This document shows positions 1 through 6,948 of a stretch of 35,001 nucleotides of DNA, in pieces. The translations under genes and the position numbers were made by a program. Position 1 is the first letter of the stretch. Each line of letters opens with the position of its first letter. Source of the DNA: Lentisphaerota bacterium (GTDB lineage Bacteria; Verrucomicrobiota; Kiritimatiellia; PWTM01); assembly GCA_016873715.1 (NCBI GenBank), contig VGWF01000041.1, positions 1 to 35,001 on the forward strand, given 5' to 3'. The notes under the pieces are model-generated. The model was not told where the DNA came from and searched no databases. It saw only the letters and a program-made list of their open reading frames with translations.

Positions 1-112
1 CCCCTCGTCCCTCCTCCCTTTTCCTCCCCTCGACCCTCGTCCCTCGTCTTCCTCCCCTCGCCCCTCGACCCTCGTCCCTCGTCCTCCCCTCGCCCCTCGC
101 CCCCCGCCCCTT
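1..112. repeat. 7-bp-period C-rich satellite
   Basis: The segment is a run of heptamers of the form CCCTCGN, with N = T, A or C. In-register units include 2-8, 27-33, 34-40, 41-47, 55-61, 62-68, 69-75, 76-82, 87-93 and 94-100, broken by short TCCT-type interruptions. The array may start before the window. No coding frame in it looks real. It resembles the short tandem heptamer repeats known from other bacterial lineages, and a different heptamer array occurs near 25.9 kb. Confidence 0.85.
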
Positions 113-200
113 TCCCGTTTGACACCCCATTCCGCAGCGGCATACCCTCCAAACGCGCGCGCCGGGGAGGCCGCGGACGCAGGGGGACGAACCGATGCTG

Positions 201-531
201 CGGGACGGACGGGACCGTCGGGCCGCGGATCCAAAGCGATTCCGCGGAATCGCCCTTAGTCTATCTCCACAACGTCCCGTGCTTGCTGCACCTGCCGGTT
301 CGAGACACCCGGCCGGGCTGCAATCCCGGAGAGGAACGCCTCGATTTCCGTCCGCCCACGATCGCGGCGCCTCCGGCCCGGATTCCGCGCGAAGAACCGC
401 CGTACACGCGCCACGCAGTATGGGATCGCCACCTCTTTCGCCCCCTCCTCCCGGAGCTCCGTCACGTACCCCTCCGGCCACCGGGGATCGTCGTTCTCCG
501 GCGCTGCCACCCGCCGCCCATCGTGACGCAT
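201..531 (-). pseudogene. Integron-type tyrosine recombinase, N-terminal remnant
   Basis: An ATG at 531 opens a 91-codon minus-strand frame that reads like the N-terminal SAM-like core-binding domain of integron integrases. It has a tryptophan followed by a helix, the pattern VARVRRFFARNPGRRRRD, then IEAFLSGIAARPGVSN and RQVQQARD. A TAA at 256-258 stops it. Past the stop, in the same frame, the residues FRGIALDPRPD still resemble the family for about 15 codons, after which similarity is lost. The catalytic domain with the R-H-R-Y residues is absent, so the protein cannot recombine DNA. The gene points away from the low-GC genes that begin at 675, the usual geometry of an integrase beside its cassettes. 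The family call rests on motif recognition; a general phage-type integrase is the alternative. Confidence 0.65.
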
Positions 532-674
532 ATCACGCCTCCTCGAATACTGTGCTATACGTCAGCGATTCGTGTAACTCACGTATTTGCAGGTCCAACA
601 TATTAGCAATCGGCGGAGAAGCGGGCGAAACCCCGTGCTATTTGTGACGGCCAATACTATGTTCGGTCACAATT
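532..674. other. Possible attI/cassette promoter region
   Basis: This is the 143-bp gap between the integrase remnant and the first low-GC gene. It is much more AT-rich than the rest of the window. A GTTCGGT core-like heptamer sits at 661-667, just upstream of the next ATG, where an attI or cassette junction would be expected. The core departs from the GTTRRRY consensus at one base and no convincing -35/-10 pair was found, so the role is inferred from position only. Confidence 0.3.
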
Positions 675-1415
675 ATGAATGCTGAAACCAACAAGACGGA
701 CTACGCCGTTAGCATTGCCAAGGGAATCATCGGTGCTGCTCCGATCGTCGGGCCGCTCGTCGCCGAGATCATCGGGAACATTATCCCGAATCAGAGAATT
801 GACCGGCTCACCAAGTACGTGCAAGACCTCAATGCCGCAGTTGCTGATCTCGACCGGGCGAGCATGGAGACGAAGATGCTCGAACCCGCGTTCGTTGACC
901 TCCTCGAAGACAGCTTCCTGGCTGCCGCAAGGGCTTTGACCGAGGAAAGACGCCAGCAGATCGCCTCATTGGTGAAGAATAGCCTCGCCAATCAGGAGAT
1001 TGCTGCGGCTCAAGCCAAACTCCTTCTGCAACTGCTCGGGGAACTCAGCGATCCAGAGATCATCGTGCTTCAGTTCTACGCGAAAATTACATCGCCAGAC
1101 CGAGATGCGTACTTGGAGAAACACAAGGACATTATTCAGGGCTCACACGCCTACCTCGGGTCATCTCAAGAGGAACTCGACCAAGCTGCTCTTGATTCGA
1201 CACGAAAGGCGCATCTTGAGCGCCTAGAGTTGATTCGGCCGAACTTTCGCTCGCCACGTCGCGGCGAATTGCCGGAGTTCGACGACAAGACGGGAATGAT
1301 GAAGGTCAGCTACCACAGCATCACATGGTTGGGACGACTTCTGCTGCGGTTCATTGACCTGGATGATGGAATGGAGAAGAATGACGACCGAACCACGCCT
1401 CCGACCGTACAGTGA
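675..1415 (+). CDS. Glycine-rich hydrophobic N-terminus protein of unknown function
   Basis: A 246-residue protein whose function I cannot assign. Residues about 13-40 form a glycine-spaced hydrophobic segment (GIIGAAPIVGPLVAEIIG), then an NQRIDRL helix start. A long charged, mostly helical region follows to about residue 190, with a polar tail containing a short hydrophobic patch (WLGRLLLRFI). The N-terminus resembles widespread uncharacterised bacterial proteins with a glycine-zipper-like segment that could insert in or associate with a membrane. No Shine-Dalgarno sequence is visible before the ATG, which sits 7 bp after a possible cassette junction. Base composition is clearly below that of the flanking genes, a sign of acquisition. 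It is followed after 59 bp, including two perfect palindromes, by a TIR-like membrane protein gene on the same strand, suggesting the two work together. Confidence 0.7.
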   Translation: MNAETNKTDYAVSIAKGIIGAAPIVGPLVAEIIGNIIPNQRIDRLTKYVQDLNAAVADLDRASMETKMLEPAFVDLLEDSFLAAARALTEERRQQIASLVKNSLANQEIAAAQAKLLLQLLGELSDPEIIVLQFYAKITSPDRDAYLEKHKDIIQGSHAYLGSSQEELDQAALDSTRKAHLERLELIRPNFRSPRRGELPEFDDKTGMMKVSYHSITWLGRLLLRFIDLDDGMEKNDDRTTPPTVQ

Positions 1416-1456
1416 ACCCGCGGCGGGTTCACTGCCGGTCAAGGCGAACGTTCGCC
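1412..1456. repeat. Two perfect palindromes between the low-GC genes
   Basis: The first, 1412-1432, has arms GTGAACCCG and CGGGTTCAC around CGG and overlaps the stop codon of the upstream gene. The second, 1443-1456, is the 14-bp palindrome GGCGAACGTTCGCC. No T-run follows either. They could be an attenuating hairpin pair, a protein-binding site or a degenerate cassette junction; the sequence alone does not decide. Confidence 0.6.
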
Positions 1457-1474
1457 CACTGAAAGGACAAACCC

Positions 1475-2755
1475 GTGTCTTCCGAGTTCTTTAGGCCCGT
1501 CACCATTCTCGTGCTCACGCCGCTGTGCATCGGCCCGTTCGCACTCTTGAGCCAGTGCATCGTAAGTCCCAGGCTGGCCTCAATCCTACGCCGTCCTCTA
1601 CCGTTGATAAGCACGCTTGTCGCTGCCGCTGCGGCAATACTCGGACTGGCGAAATCGTCAGATCTCCTTCTGCTGACTATCGTCAGCTTGTTTGCAGCGA
1701 CAGGAACTTTTCTCTTCTTTGTCCTCGACCGCTGTACTGACGAGCAATTCCAATGGTGGGCGAATTGGGCGACTCTGCTTGGTATCGCGTCGCTGATCAT
1801 TGTCGTTCAGACCTCTGGCGGCACAGCACAGTTTCTTCAAGGACTTCAAAGAGACGTAGATACTCTCACCGCCTCACAGGGCGATATATCCCGTTTGTGT
1901 TTCGCGGGCGCACTCGGCGCGCTACTCATCACCTTTGCCGTCATAGAGACTCCGCTCATCGCTAAATGCATTATTCTCTCGCGCCACTGGCCGATGCGCG
2001 AGCACTTGCGGTGGAATGTGCTTCCGAACCTCCACGTCTGGATTCTGGCATGCATCGCATGCACTATCGTCGCTCTGCCAACGCCTCAGAACGTACAACC
2101 GCGCATACATGCTTTCTACGAAGCTCTTCTTCTGACTTGGTGCCTCTTCTGGCTCCCGGTGGCCCTGACGCCGCCACAGATCCTCTTTCTTCACAGCTTC
2201 GATGAACGCAACTACCGCGCGCGCCGAATCCTCACCGCGATTCTGCCTGGCCACGTTGTGTCGCTATTCCCGGGCGCAACAACCGGAGCGGGATGGGTGA
2301 TGTGTGCGCTGCGGTCGATAGTCGGACAAGGTTGCCGTATTGCCTCTTCTCATTCCTGGCAACCCATGGTGCGCGTGTTCATGAAGCGCGCCGAGGTGAT
2401 CGTGATGGATCTGTCCTTTTCAAGGGCTGGGCTTCTCACAGAACTGCGGTTCCTTGCTTCTGACGAGGAACTGACGGACAAGACGATGTTCGTCAGCCAG
2501 AATGAAATGGAAGCGCGTCGCACGCTGAGTGATCTTGTCAAAGTCTGTAGCGCCGCGAATGGTCAACGGCTTCTTTCACGCCCGTGTTTCGGGATCGACG
2601 ACATTTGGCAGCCCGACCCCATTTCTTTCGTTCTTCCTTCTCGCATGGGGCTCACCGGTGCCAGACTCGATGTTAACGTCACACACGGAATGTATCCGGC
2701 CTCTAGATTTCTGCTGTACCTGGCAATTGCAGGGGTACTCATGGTGTTGGTGTAG
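1475..2755 (+). CDS. Multi-pass membrane protein with TIR-like cytosolic domain
   Basis: A 426-residue protein starting at GTG, with AAAGGA about 8 bp upstream. The N-terminal half has about seven hydrophobic segments, near residues 8-28, 43-59, 62-84, 98-112, 141-162, 186-201 and 215-232. A soluble domain at 237-405 follows, then a last hydrophobic helix at 408-426. The soluble part opens with ILFLHSFDE. It later has AEVIVMDLS followed by SRAGLLTELRFL (about 307-327), the beta-strand and helix pattern seen in membrane-bound TIR/SEFIR-like proteins of bacteria. Glu323 lies roughly where the catalytic Glu of NAD-cleaving TIR domains falls; that is inference. Low GC and pairing with the gene at 675 suggest transfer. 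Possible roles are nucleotide-triggered defence or signalling; a purely structural role cannot be excluded. Confidence 0.7.
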   Translation: MSSEFFRPVTILVLTPLCIGPFALLSQCIVSPRLASILRRPLPLISTLVAAAAAILGLAKSSDLLLLTIVSLFAATGTFLFFVLDRCTDEQFQWWANWATLLGIASLIIVVQTSGGTAQFLQGLQRDVDTLTASQGDISRLCFAGALGALLITFAVIETPLIAKCIILSRHWPMREHLRWNVLPNLHVWILACIACTIVALPTPQNVQPRIHAFYEALLLTWCLFWLPVALTPPQILFLHSFDERNYRARRILTAILPGHVVSLFPGATTGAGWVMCALRSIVGQGCRIASSHSWQPMVRVFMKRAEVIVMDLSFSRAGLLTELRFLASDEELTDKTMFVSQNEMEARRTLSDLVKVCSAANGQRLLSRPCFGIDDIWQPDPISFVLPSRMGLTGARLDVNVTHGMYPASRFLLYLAIAGVLMVLV

Positions 2756-3336
2756 TTTCATGTAGACTCGAATACTCAACACTGAGGGGCTGAGCGCCTA
2801 AGGGAAACAGGAACCGACATGGATGGGTGACGACGACGCGATACACACTCCCGAAGAACGCCGGCACATTCCGCGTGCAGGAAGCGATGGGAGGGAACTA
2901 CATCGTCACTAACGACAAGATGGCCGGGACTTGAAGAAAGAGAAATGGGCGAACAAGGCGTTTCGGGTTATCGGCGACCCGGGGTCGCCTCAACCTGAAC
3001 GCTGACGTTCGGCGCTTCTTCGTGTTTCCGCTCCAAACCAACATCAGGATACCATGACCTCATCCATGATCGGCCTGCTCCTCATCGCTGCCACGGGTTG
3101 CTGCTGCGCTTGGGCCGCTGATACCACACCTTGACAAGACCGCGCGCGCCCGGAACTGGTGCTTTCGTCGAAGGAGTTCCGGGTGAAGCCGCCCAGCACT
3201 GCCTGGAGTCTTTGCGAGGTCGCTTTGCTGAAGGGGTCGCGTTTATAGTGCAGGTGCTGCGTGTACGGCGGGCGGTTGGGCCTAGCGTTCCGGCCGGCCT
3301 CCGGCCCCGTGGAGTGCGGGATAGCGGAGAGATACC
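2756..3336. other. Gene debris without an intact gene
   Basis: No complete gene is seen in this 581-bp stretch. Short plus-strand frames with protein-like composition occur, for example one reading TLPKNAGTFRVQEAMGG and ending near 2934, and one reading KWANKAFRVIGDPGS and ending at 3003. A 26-codon secretion-signal-like frame lies at 3054-3134. Hairpins occur near 2978-2996 (GGCGACC/GGTCGCC arms) and 2995-3012 (GAACG/CGTTC arms ending in GTTCGGC). The mixture looks like decayed cassettes or deletion scars between the low-GC genes and the esterase cluster. Confidence 0.45.
3054..3134 (+). pseudogene. Isolated signal peptide fragment
   Basis: A 26-codon frame starts at ATG 3054 and stops at TGA 3132-3134. 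It reads as a complete secretion signal: short N-region, hydrophobic core (MIGLLLIAATGCCCAW) and an AWA-AD type cleavage site. No mature protein follows. It is best explained as the leftover 5' end of a deleted secreted-protein gene; a functional micropeptide is possible but unsupported. Confidence 0.35.
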
Positions 3337-5157
3337 ATGAGAGTCGAAGGACACATACTGGGCTGTGCACTGGCGATGGCCATGGGGGTCATGCCTTGTC
3401 GCGCGGCGGAGACGGAGACGGCGGGTGGGCTGAAGGTCCACGGCATCTTCGCCAGCAACATGGTCATCCAGCGCGACAAGCCGATCAAGGTCTGGGGATG
3501 GGCGAGACCCGGAGAGTCGGTCTCGGTTCAGTTGGGCAGGGAGAAGGCGGACGCCACGGCCGGCGCAGGGAAAGGGCGATGGGAAGTGACCTTCCCGGCG
3601 CGGCAGGCCAGCGCGGAGCCGCAGGCCCTGGTGGTGGTCGCGGGCGCGGCGCAGGTGGCTCTGACGAATATCGTGATCGGCGACGTGTGGGTCATGACCG
3701 GCCAAAGCAACATGGCCTTTCCGCTCGAGAAGATCCTCGATTCCGACATGGAGGCGGCCCAGGCGGACCTCCCGTTGCTTCGCCTCTTCTCGATCGATCC
3801 GAACGAGCAGGGCGAACCGCAGGATGATATCCCCGCCGGGAAGATCGCGACGCAAGGATGGGCCGTGTCGACCCCGGAGACGGCCCGCGACTTCTCCGCG
3901 ATAGGATACGTCTTCGCCTCCCGGCTCCAGCGGGCGCTGGGGATTCCGATCGGCGTCATCAAGAGCGCCCGCGGCGGCGCCTCGATCGAGGCCATCGTCC
4001 CCAGCCACAAGTTCGATGCCCATCCACTGGCCAAGCGCTACGCGGACGGCATCCGGAAGAAGGTGGCGGAATTCGATGCGGAAGAAACGTCCCTGACGAT
4101 TTGGAGCAACCAGCTCGCCCGGGCGAAAGGCAAGAAGCTCCCGGAGGACCAATGGCCGAAGAAGCCGGTGAAGGGCGACAACCTGACGTCCTGGAACATC
4201 CCCGGCAGGAGCGCCGGCGACATGGGCAGCGTGCATCACGGCATGTTCGGCGTCTTCAAGGGCTACAACATCAAGGGCGTGCTCTTCCACCAGGGCTTCA
4301 ACAACGCGCTCTTCAGCAATTCCCGGCCCAAGTTCTACCGCGTGCTCATGAAGCTGATGGTCGAAGGCTGGCGCGAAGACTTCAACGACCCGGAATTGCC
4401 GGTCGGCGTGATCGAGTTCTGCGCCGGCGGGGTCGCGCAGAACGAGGAGAATTTCGAGGCGGAGTCCTTCGCCGCGGGCCCCTACATCCGCGAAGCGCAG
4501 CGACTGGGGCTGGCGGACGCAGGGGATCCGAAGCATACCGCGTTCATTCCGGGCTACGACATTCAGATTCCCGGCCTGCACCCGGGCAAGAAGCGGGAGC
4601 ACGGCGAGCGCGCCGCCCGCTGGGCCCTCGCGCGGATCTACCAGTGCAAGGGTATGGGGTGGGATACCGCCGCGCTGGTCTCGGCCCAACCCGAGGGCGA
4701 TGAGATGATCCTCACCTTCGACACGCGGGTGGAACCCGACAACAAGGATCGCATCCTCCGCGGCTTCTCGATCGCCGGCGAGGACGGCAAGCTGTACATG
4801 GCGCATGCCCGCCACCGGACCGTTCGGGACAGCGGGGGCCGCTTGAAGACGGATCAAACCATCCTCCACGTCTGGAGTCCGCTGGTCGCCAAGCCGGTCG
4901 CGGTCCGCTATGCCTGGGCAACGAGCCCGATGGGCAATCTCAAGGCGCTTGGGCACCCGGCCTTCCCCTGCCCGAGCTTCCGCACCGATGCCTGGGACCT
5001 GCCGGCGAACGAGGAGGACTTCTCCGTAAGCGCCCTGCCCGACTACAGGAAGCTGCAAGCCGAAGCGGCCGAACGCTGCGAGTTCCGGCACGCCGAAGAG
5101 GCGAAGCGCGCGGTCGAGATCCTGGAGCGGGTCAAGACCCTTGGGCAACCCAAGTAG
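3337..5157 (+). CDS. Sialate O-acetylesterase-like SGNH hydrolase (SASA domain)
   Basis: A 606-residue secreted esterase. A signal peptide covers about residues 1-23 (CRAAE cleavage region). A beta-sandwich-like N-terminal part follows (HGIFASNMVIQRDKPIKVWG), typical of bacterial sialate O-acetylesterase homologues. The SGNH block I is GQSNM with the nucleophile Ser124. Further blocks are SARGGASIEA and VLFHQGFNNA. The C-terminal block reads GLHPGKKREHGERAARWAL, giving the likely catalytic His; the Asp usually just before that His is not present in its usual place. The family removes acetyl groups from sialic acids or plant and algal polysaccharides, so the exact substrate is open. GGAGA lies 6 bp before the ATG. 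It opens a run of secreted carbohydrate-active genes on the same strand. Confidence 0.85.
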   Translation: MRVEGHILGCALAMAMGVMPCRAAETETAGGLKVHGIFASNMVIQRDKPIKVWGWARPGESVSVQLGREKADATAGAGKGRWEVTFPARQASAEPQALVVVAGAAQVALTNIVIGDVWVMTGQSNMAFPLEKILDSDMEAAQADLPLLRLFSIDPNEQGEPQDDIPAGKIATQGWAVSTPETARDFSAIGYVFASRLQRALGIPIGVIKSARGGASIEAIVPSHKFDAHPLAKRYADGIRKKVAEFDAEETSLTIWSNQLARAKGKKLPEDQWPKKPVKGDNLTSWNIPGRSAGDMGSVHHGMFGVFKGYNIKGVLFHQGFNNALFSNSRPKFYRVLMKLMVEGWREDFNDPELPVGVIEFCAGGVAQNEENFEAESFAAGPYIREAQRLGLADAGDPKHTAFIPGYDIQIPGLHPGKKREHGERAARWALARIYQCKGMGWDTAALVSAQPEGDEMILTFDTRVEPDNKDRILRGFSIAGEDGKLYMAHARHRTVRDSGGRLKTDQTILHVWSPLVAKPVAVRYAWATSPMGNLKALGHPAFPCPSFRTDAWDLPANEEDFSVSALPDYRKLQAEAAERCEFRHAEEAKRAVEILERVKTLGQPK

Positions 5158-5364
5158 CCGTCCGGCAGCGAAAGGCCGGAGGACGCAGGATGCCGGCACG
5201 AGAACCATGAAGCCGAAGGAGAGGCGCATGGAAGTCGATGATATCCGCCGTCGGAGATCGTCATGTGGGACCGGTTCTGAAACCCCAGTGGATTTTGTGC
5301 CGCCCTGTCGGATGTTCATTCCGCCACTGCTGAGCGTTCGACGAACCAGGGACGGGAGAGGACC

Positions 5365-6708
5365 ATGAACGAATCTTCCAGGTTACAGGCCGGGAAGGCG
5401 TGTTTCATCGATGTCCGGGCGATGTCCGGCAGGCGCGCGCGCCGGGTGGCCTGGCTGCTCGTTGCCTTGTGCGCCGCGCACGCCGCCGCCGGGAAAGATG
5501 CCGAGGTCATCGCCTCGTTTGAGAAGCCGGATTCGGCTCGGAACTGGGTCTCCGTCAACGACGGCGTCATGGGCGGGGTGTCCAAGGGCGGATTCGAGCG
5601 CACGGAACGCAAGACGCTCCGGTTCTCGGGGGCTCTCTCGCTGGAGAACAACGGCGGCTTTGCATCCATCCGCACGAAGCCAAGCGCCCTGGATCTTGCC
5701 GGCGCGTCGGGCATCCTCGTGAAGGCCCGCGGCGACGGACGGACGTACTGGGTCGGCCTGCACACGGCCGGCCAGTTCGACGCGAGTTCCTTCCGCGCCT
5801 ACCTGCCGACTTCGAAAGGTGAGTTCACGGAGACGCTCCTGCCGCTTTCCGACTTCAAGCTCCAGGCGTTCGGCCGAACGTTGCCCAGCGGCCCGGTCGA
5901 TCCGGCATCGATCACATCCGTCGGCTTCACGATTGCCGACAAGAAGGCGGGGCCGTTCGAACTGGAGATCGAGTACGTCAAGGCCGTATTCCAAGACGCG
6001 AAACCGGCATCGCGCGATCCCGGCGGGACGATCGTGGATGTCGCGACCCAAGCCGGAACGTTCAAGACCCTGGTGGCCGCCGCGGTCGCCGCCGGCCTGG
6101 CCGGGCCGCTGTCGGGAGAGGGGCCTTTCACGGTTTTCGCCCCGACCGACGAGGCCTTTTCGCGACTGCCCGCCGGCACGGTGGACAATCTGCTCAAGCC
6201 GGAGAACAAGCAGCGGCTCGCAGGCATTCTCCAATACCATGTGATCGCCGGCCGCATAACCCTCGCGAAGGCGCTCGAGGCGGGTGAGTTTGTCACACTC
6301 CAGGGAGGAGCGCTTGCGGCGGCGTTCTCGGGGGGGCGCGTGCGGATCGGTCCCGCGGCCCTGATCCAGGCGGACATTCCGGCGTCCAACGGCATCATCC
6401 ATGTTGTGGATCAGGTCCTGCTTCCGCCGGAGGAGTCGGTTCGACCCCTGACGCCCGTGGAGCTCATCGGACTGGCGATCGAGAGAGGCGTCCCCTTGTT
6501 CAACAACGGAAACGCCGGGGCCTGCGCGGCGGTCTACGAAGTCACCTGCGAGGCCGTCCGTACCATGCCCGGAGTATCCGAGGACTCCCGCAAAGACCTG
6601 GCCCAGGCGCTCGTCAAGATGCGAGCCGCGAAGACGGAACTTGAGAAGGCATGGATTCTGCGCTATGCACTCGACCGCGTCGCTTCCCAGGGCCTTGAGG
6701 GTAAGTAG
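5365..6708 (+). CDS. Secreted CIA30-FAS1 (fasciclin) fusion protein
   Basis: A 447-residue protein. The ATG at 5365 has GGGAGAGG just upstream. A second in-frame ATG 45 bp on begins a cleaner signal peptide (RRVAWLLVALCAAHAAAG), so the true start is uncertain. Residues about 47-205 match the CIA30/NADH:ubiquinone oxidoreductase-associated fold, a galactose-binding-like beta-sandwich (WVSVNDGVMGGVSKG, then GGFASIRTK). Residues about 217-352 are a fasciclin FAS1 domain (GPFTVFAPTDEAFSRLP, LQYHVIAGR, NGIIHVVDQVLLP). A helical tail of about 90 residues ends the protein. FAS1 domains mediate adhesion and CIA30-type domains often bind ligands, so an extracytoplasmic binding or adhesion role is likely. 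It lies between two esterase genes. Confidence 0.8.
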   Translation: MNESSRLQAGKACFIDVRAMSGRRARRVAWLLVALCAAHAAAGKDAEVIASFEKPDSARNWVSVNDGVMGGVSKGGFERTERKTLRFSGALSLENNGGFASIRTKPSALDLAGASGILVKARGDGRTYWVGLHTAGQFDASSFRAYLPTSKGEFTETLLPLSDFKLQAFGRTLPSGPVDPASITSVGFTIADKKAGPFELEIEYVKAVFQDAKPASRDPGGTIVDVATQAGTFKTLVAAAVAAGLAGPLSGEGPFTVFAPTDEAFSRLPAGTVDNLLKPENKQRLAGILQYHVIAGRITLAKALEAGEFVTLQGGALAAAFSGGRVRIGPAALIQADIPASNGIIHVVDQVLLPPEESVRPLTPVELIGLAIERGVPLFNNGNAGACAAVYEVTCEAVRTMPGVSEDSRKDLAQALVKMRAAKTELEKAWILRYALDRVASQGLEGK

Positions 6709-6786
6709 GCGCAGCGAAGGAGAGCGGACACCTTGCGCCCTGCTGATCGCAGGCCCGGCCGCCGAACGAGGCGCTCCGGGCGACGC

Positions 6787-6948
6787 ATGATGGCGCGCCT
6801 GAACGCCGCCGCGATCGAGCCTGTTCCCGTGATTCTCGACACGGACATGGGCAATGATATCGATGATTCTTGCGCGCCTGGGCTGCTGCGCGCTCTTCAA
6901 AGCAGGGACGAATGCCAGCCGCCGCCCGTACCAAGGAATAGACGATGA
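6787..6948 (+). pseudogene. Nucleoside hydrolase N-terminal remnant
   Basis: The frame from ATG 6787 reads EPVPVILDTDMGNDIDD, the calcium-binding N-terminal signature (DTDxGxDxDD) of inosine-uridine-preferring nucleoside hydrolases, then a helix (GLLRALQSRDE). Similarity then ends and the frame stops at 6946-6948, overlapping the next gene's ATG. The normal family length is about 300 residues, so more than 80 percent is missing. The break falls immediately before the start of the next gene, which suggests a deletion joined the two. Confidence 0.65.

Noticed and set aside
3275-3281. GTTGGGC heptamer matching the integron core consensus
   Set aside because: No complementary RYYYAAC box or stem was found within 150 bp upstream, and a single consensus heptamer is expected by chance at this window size.
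3044-3370. A 108-codon minus-strand frame upstream of the first esterase
   Set aside because: It covers the orphan signal peptide, the 5' end of the esterase gene and its ribosome site; no motif was recognised and no start signal is visible.
3082-5319. A 745-codon minus-strand open frame
   Set aside because: It is antisense to the sialate O-acetylesterase-like gene, with no recognisable motif and Arg/Leu-rich shadow composition.
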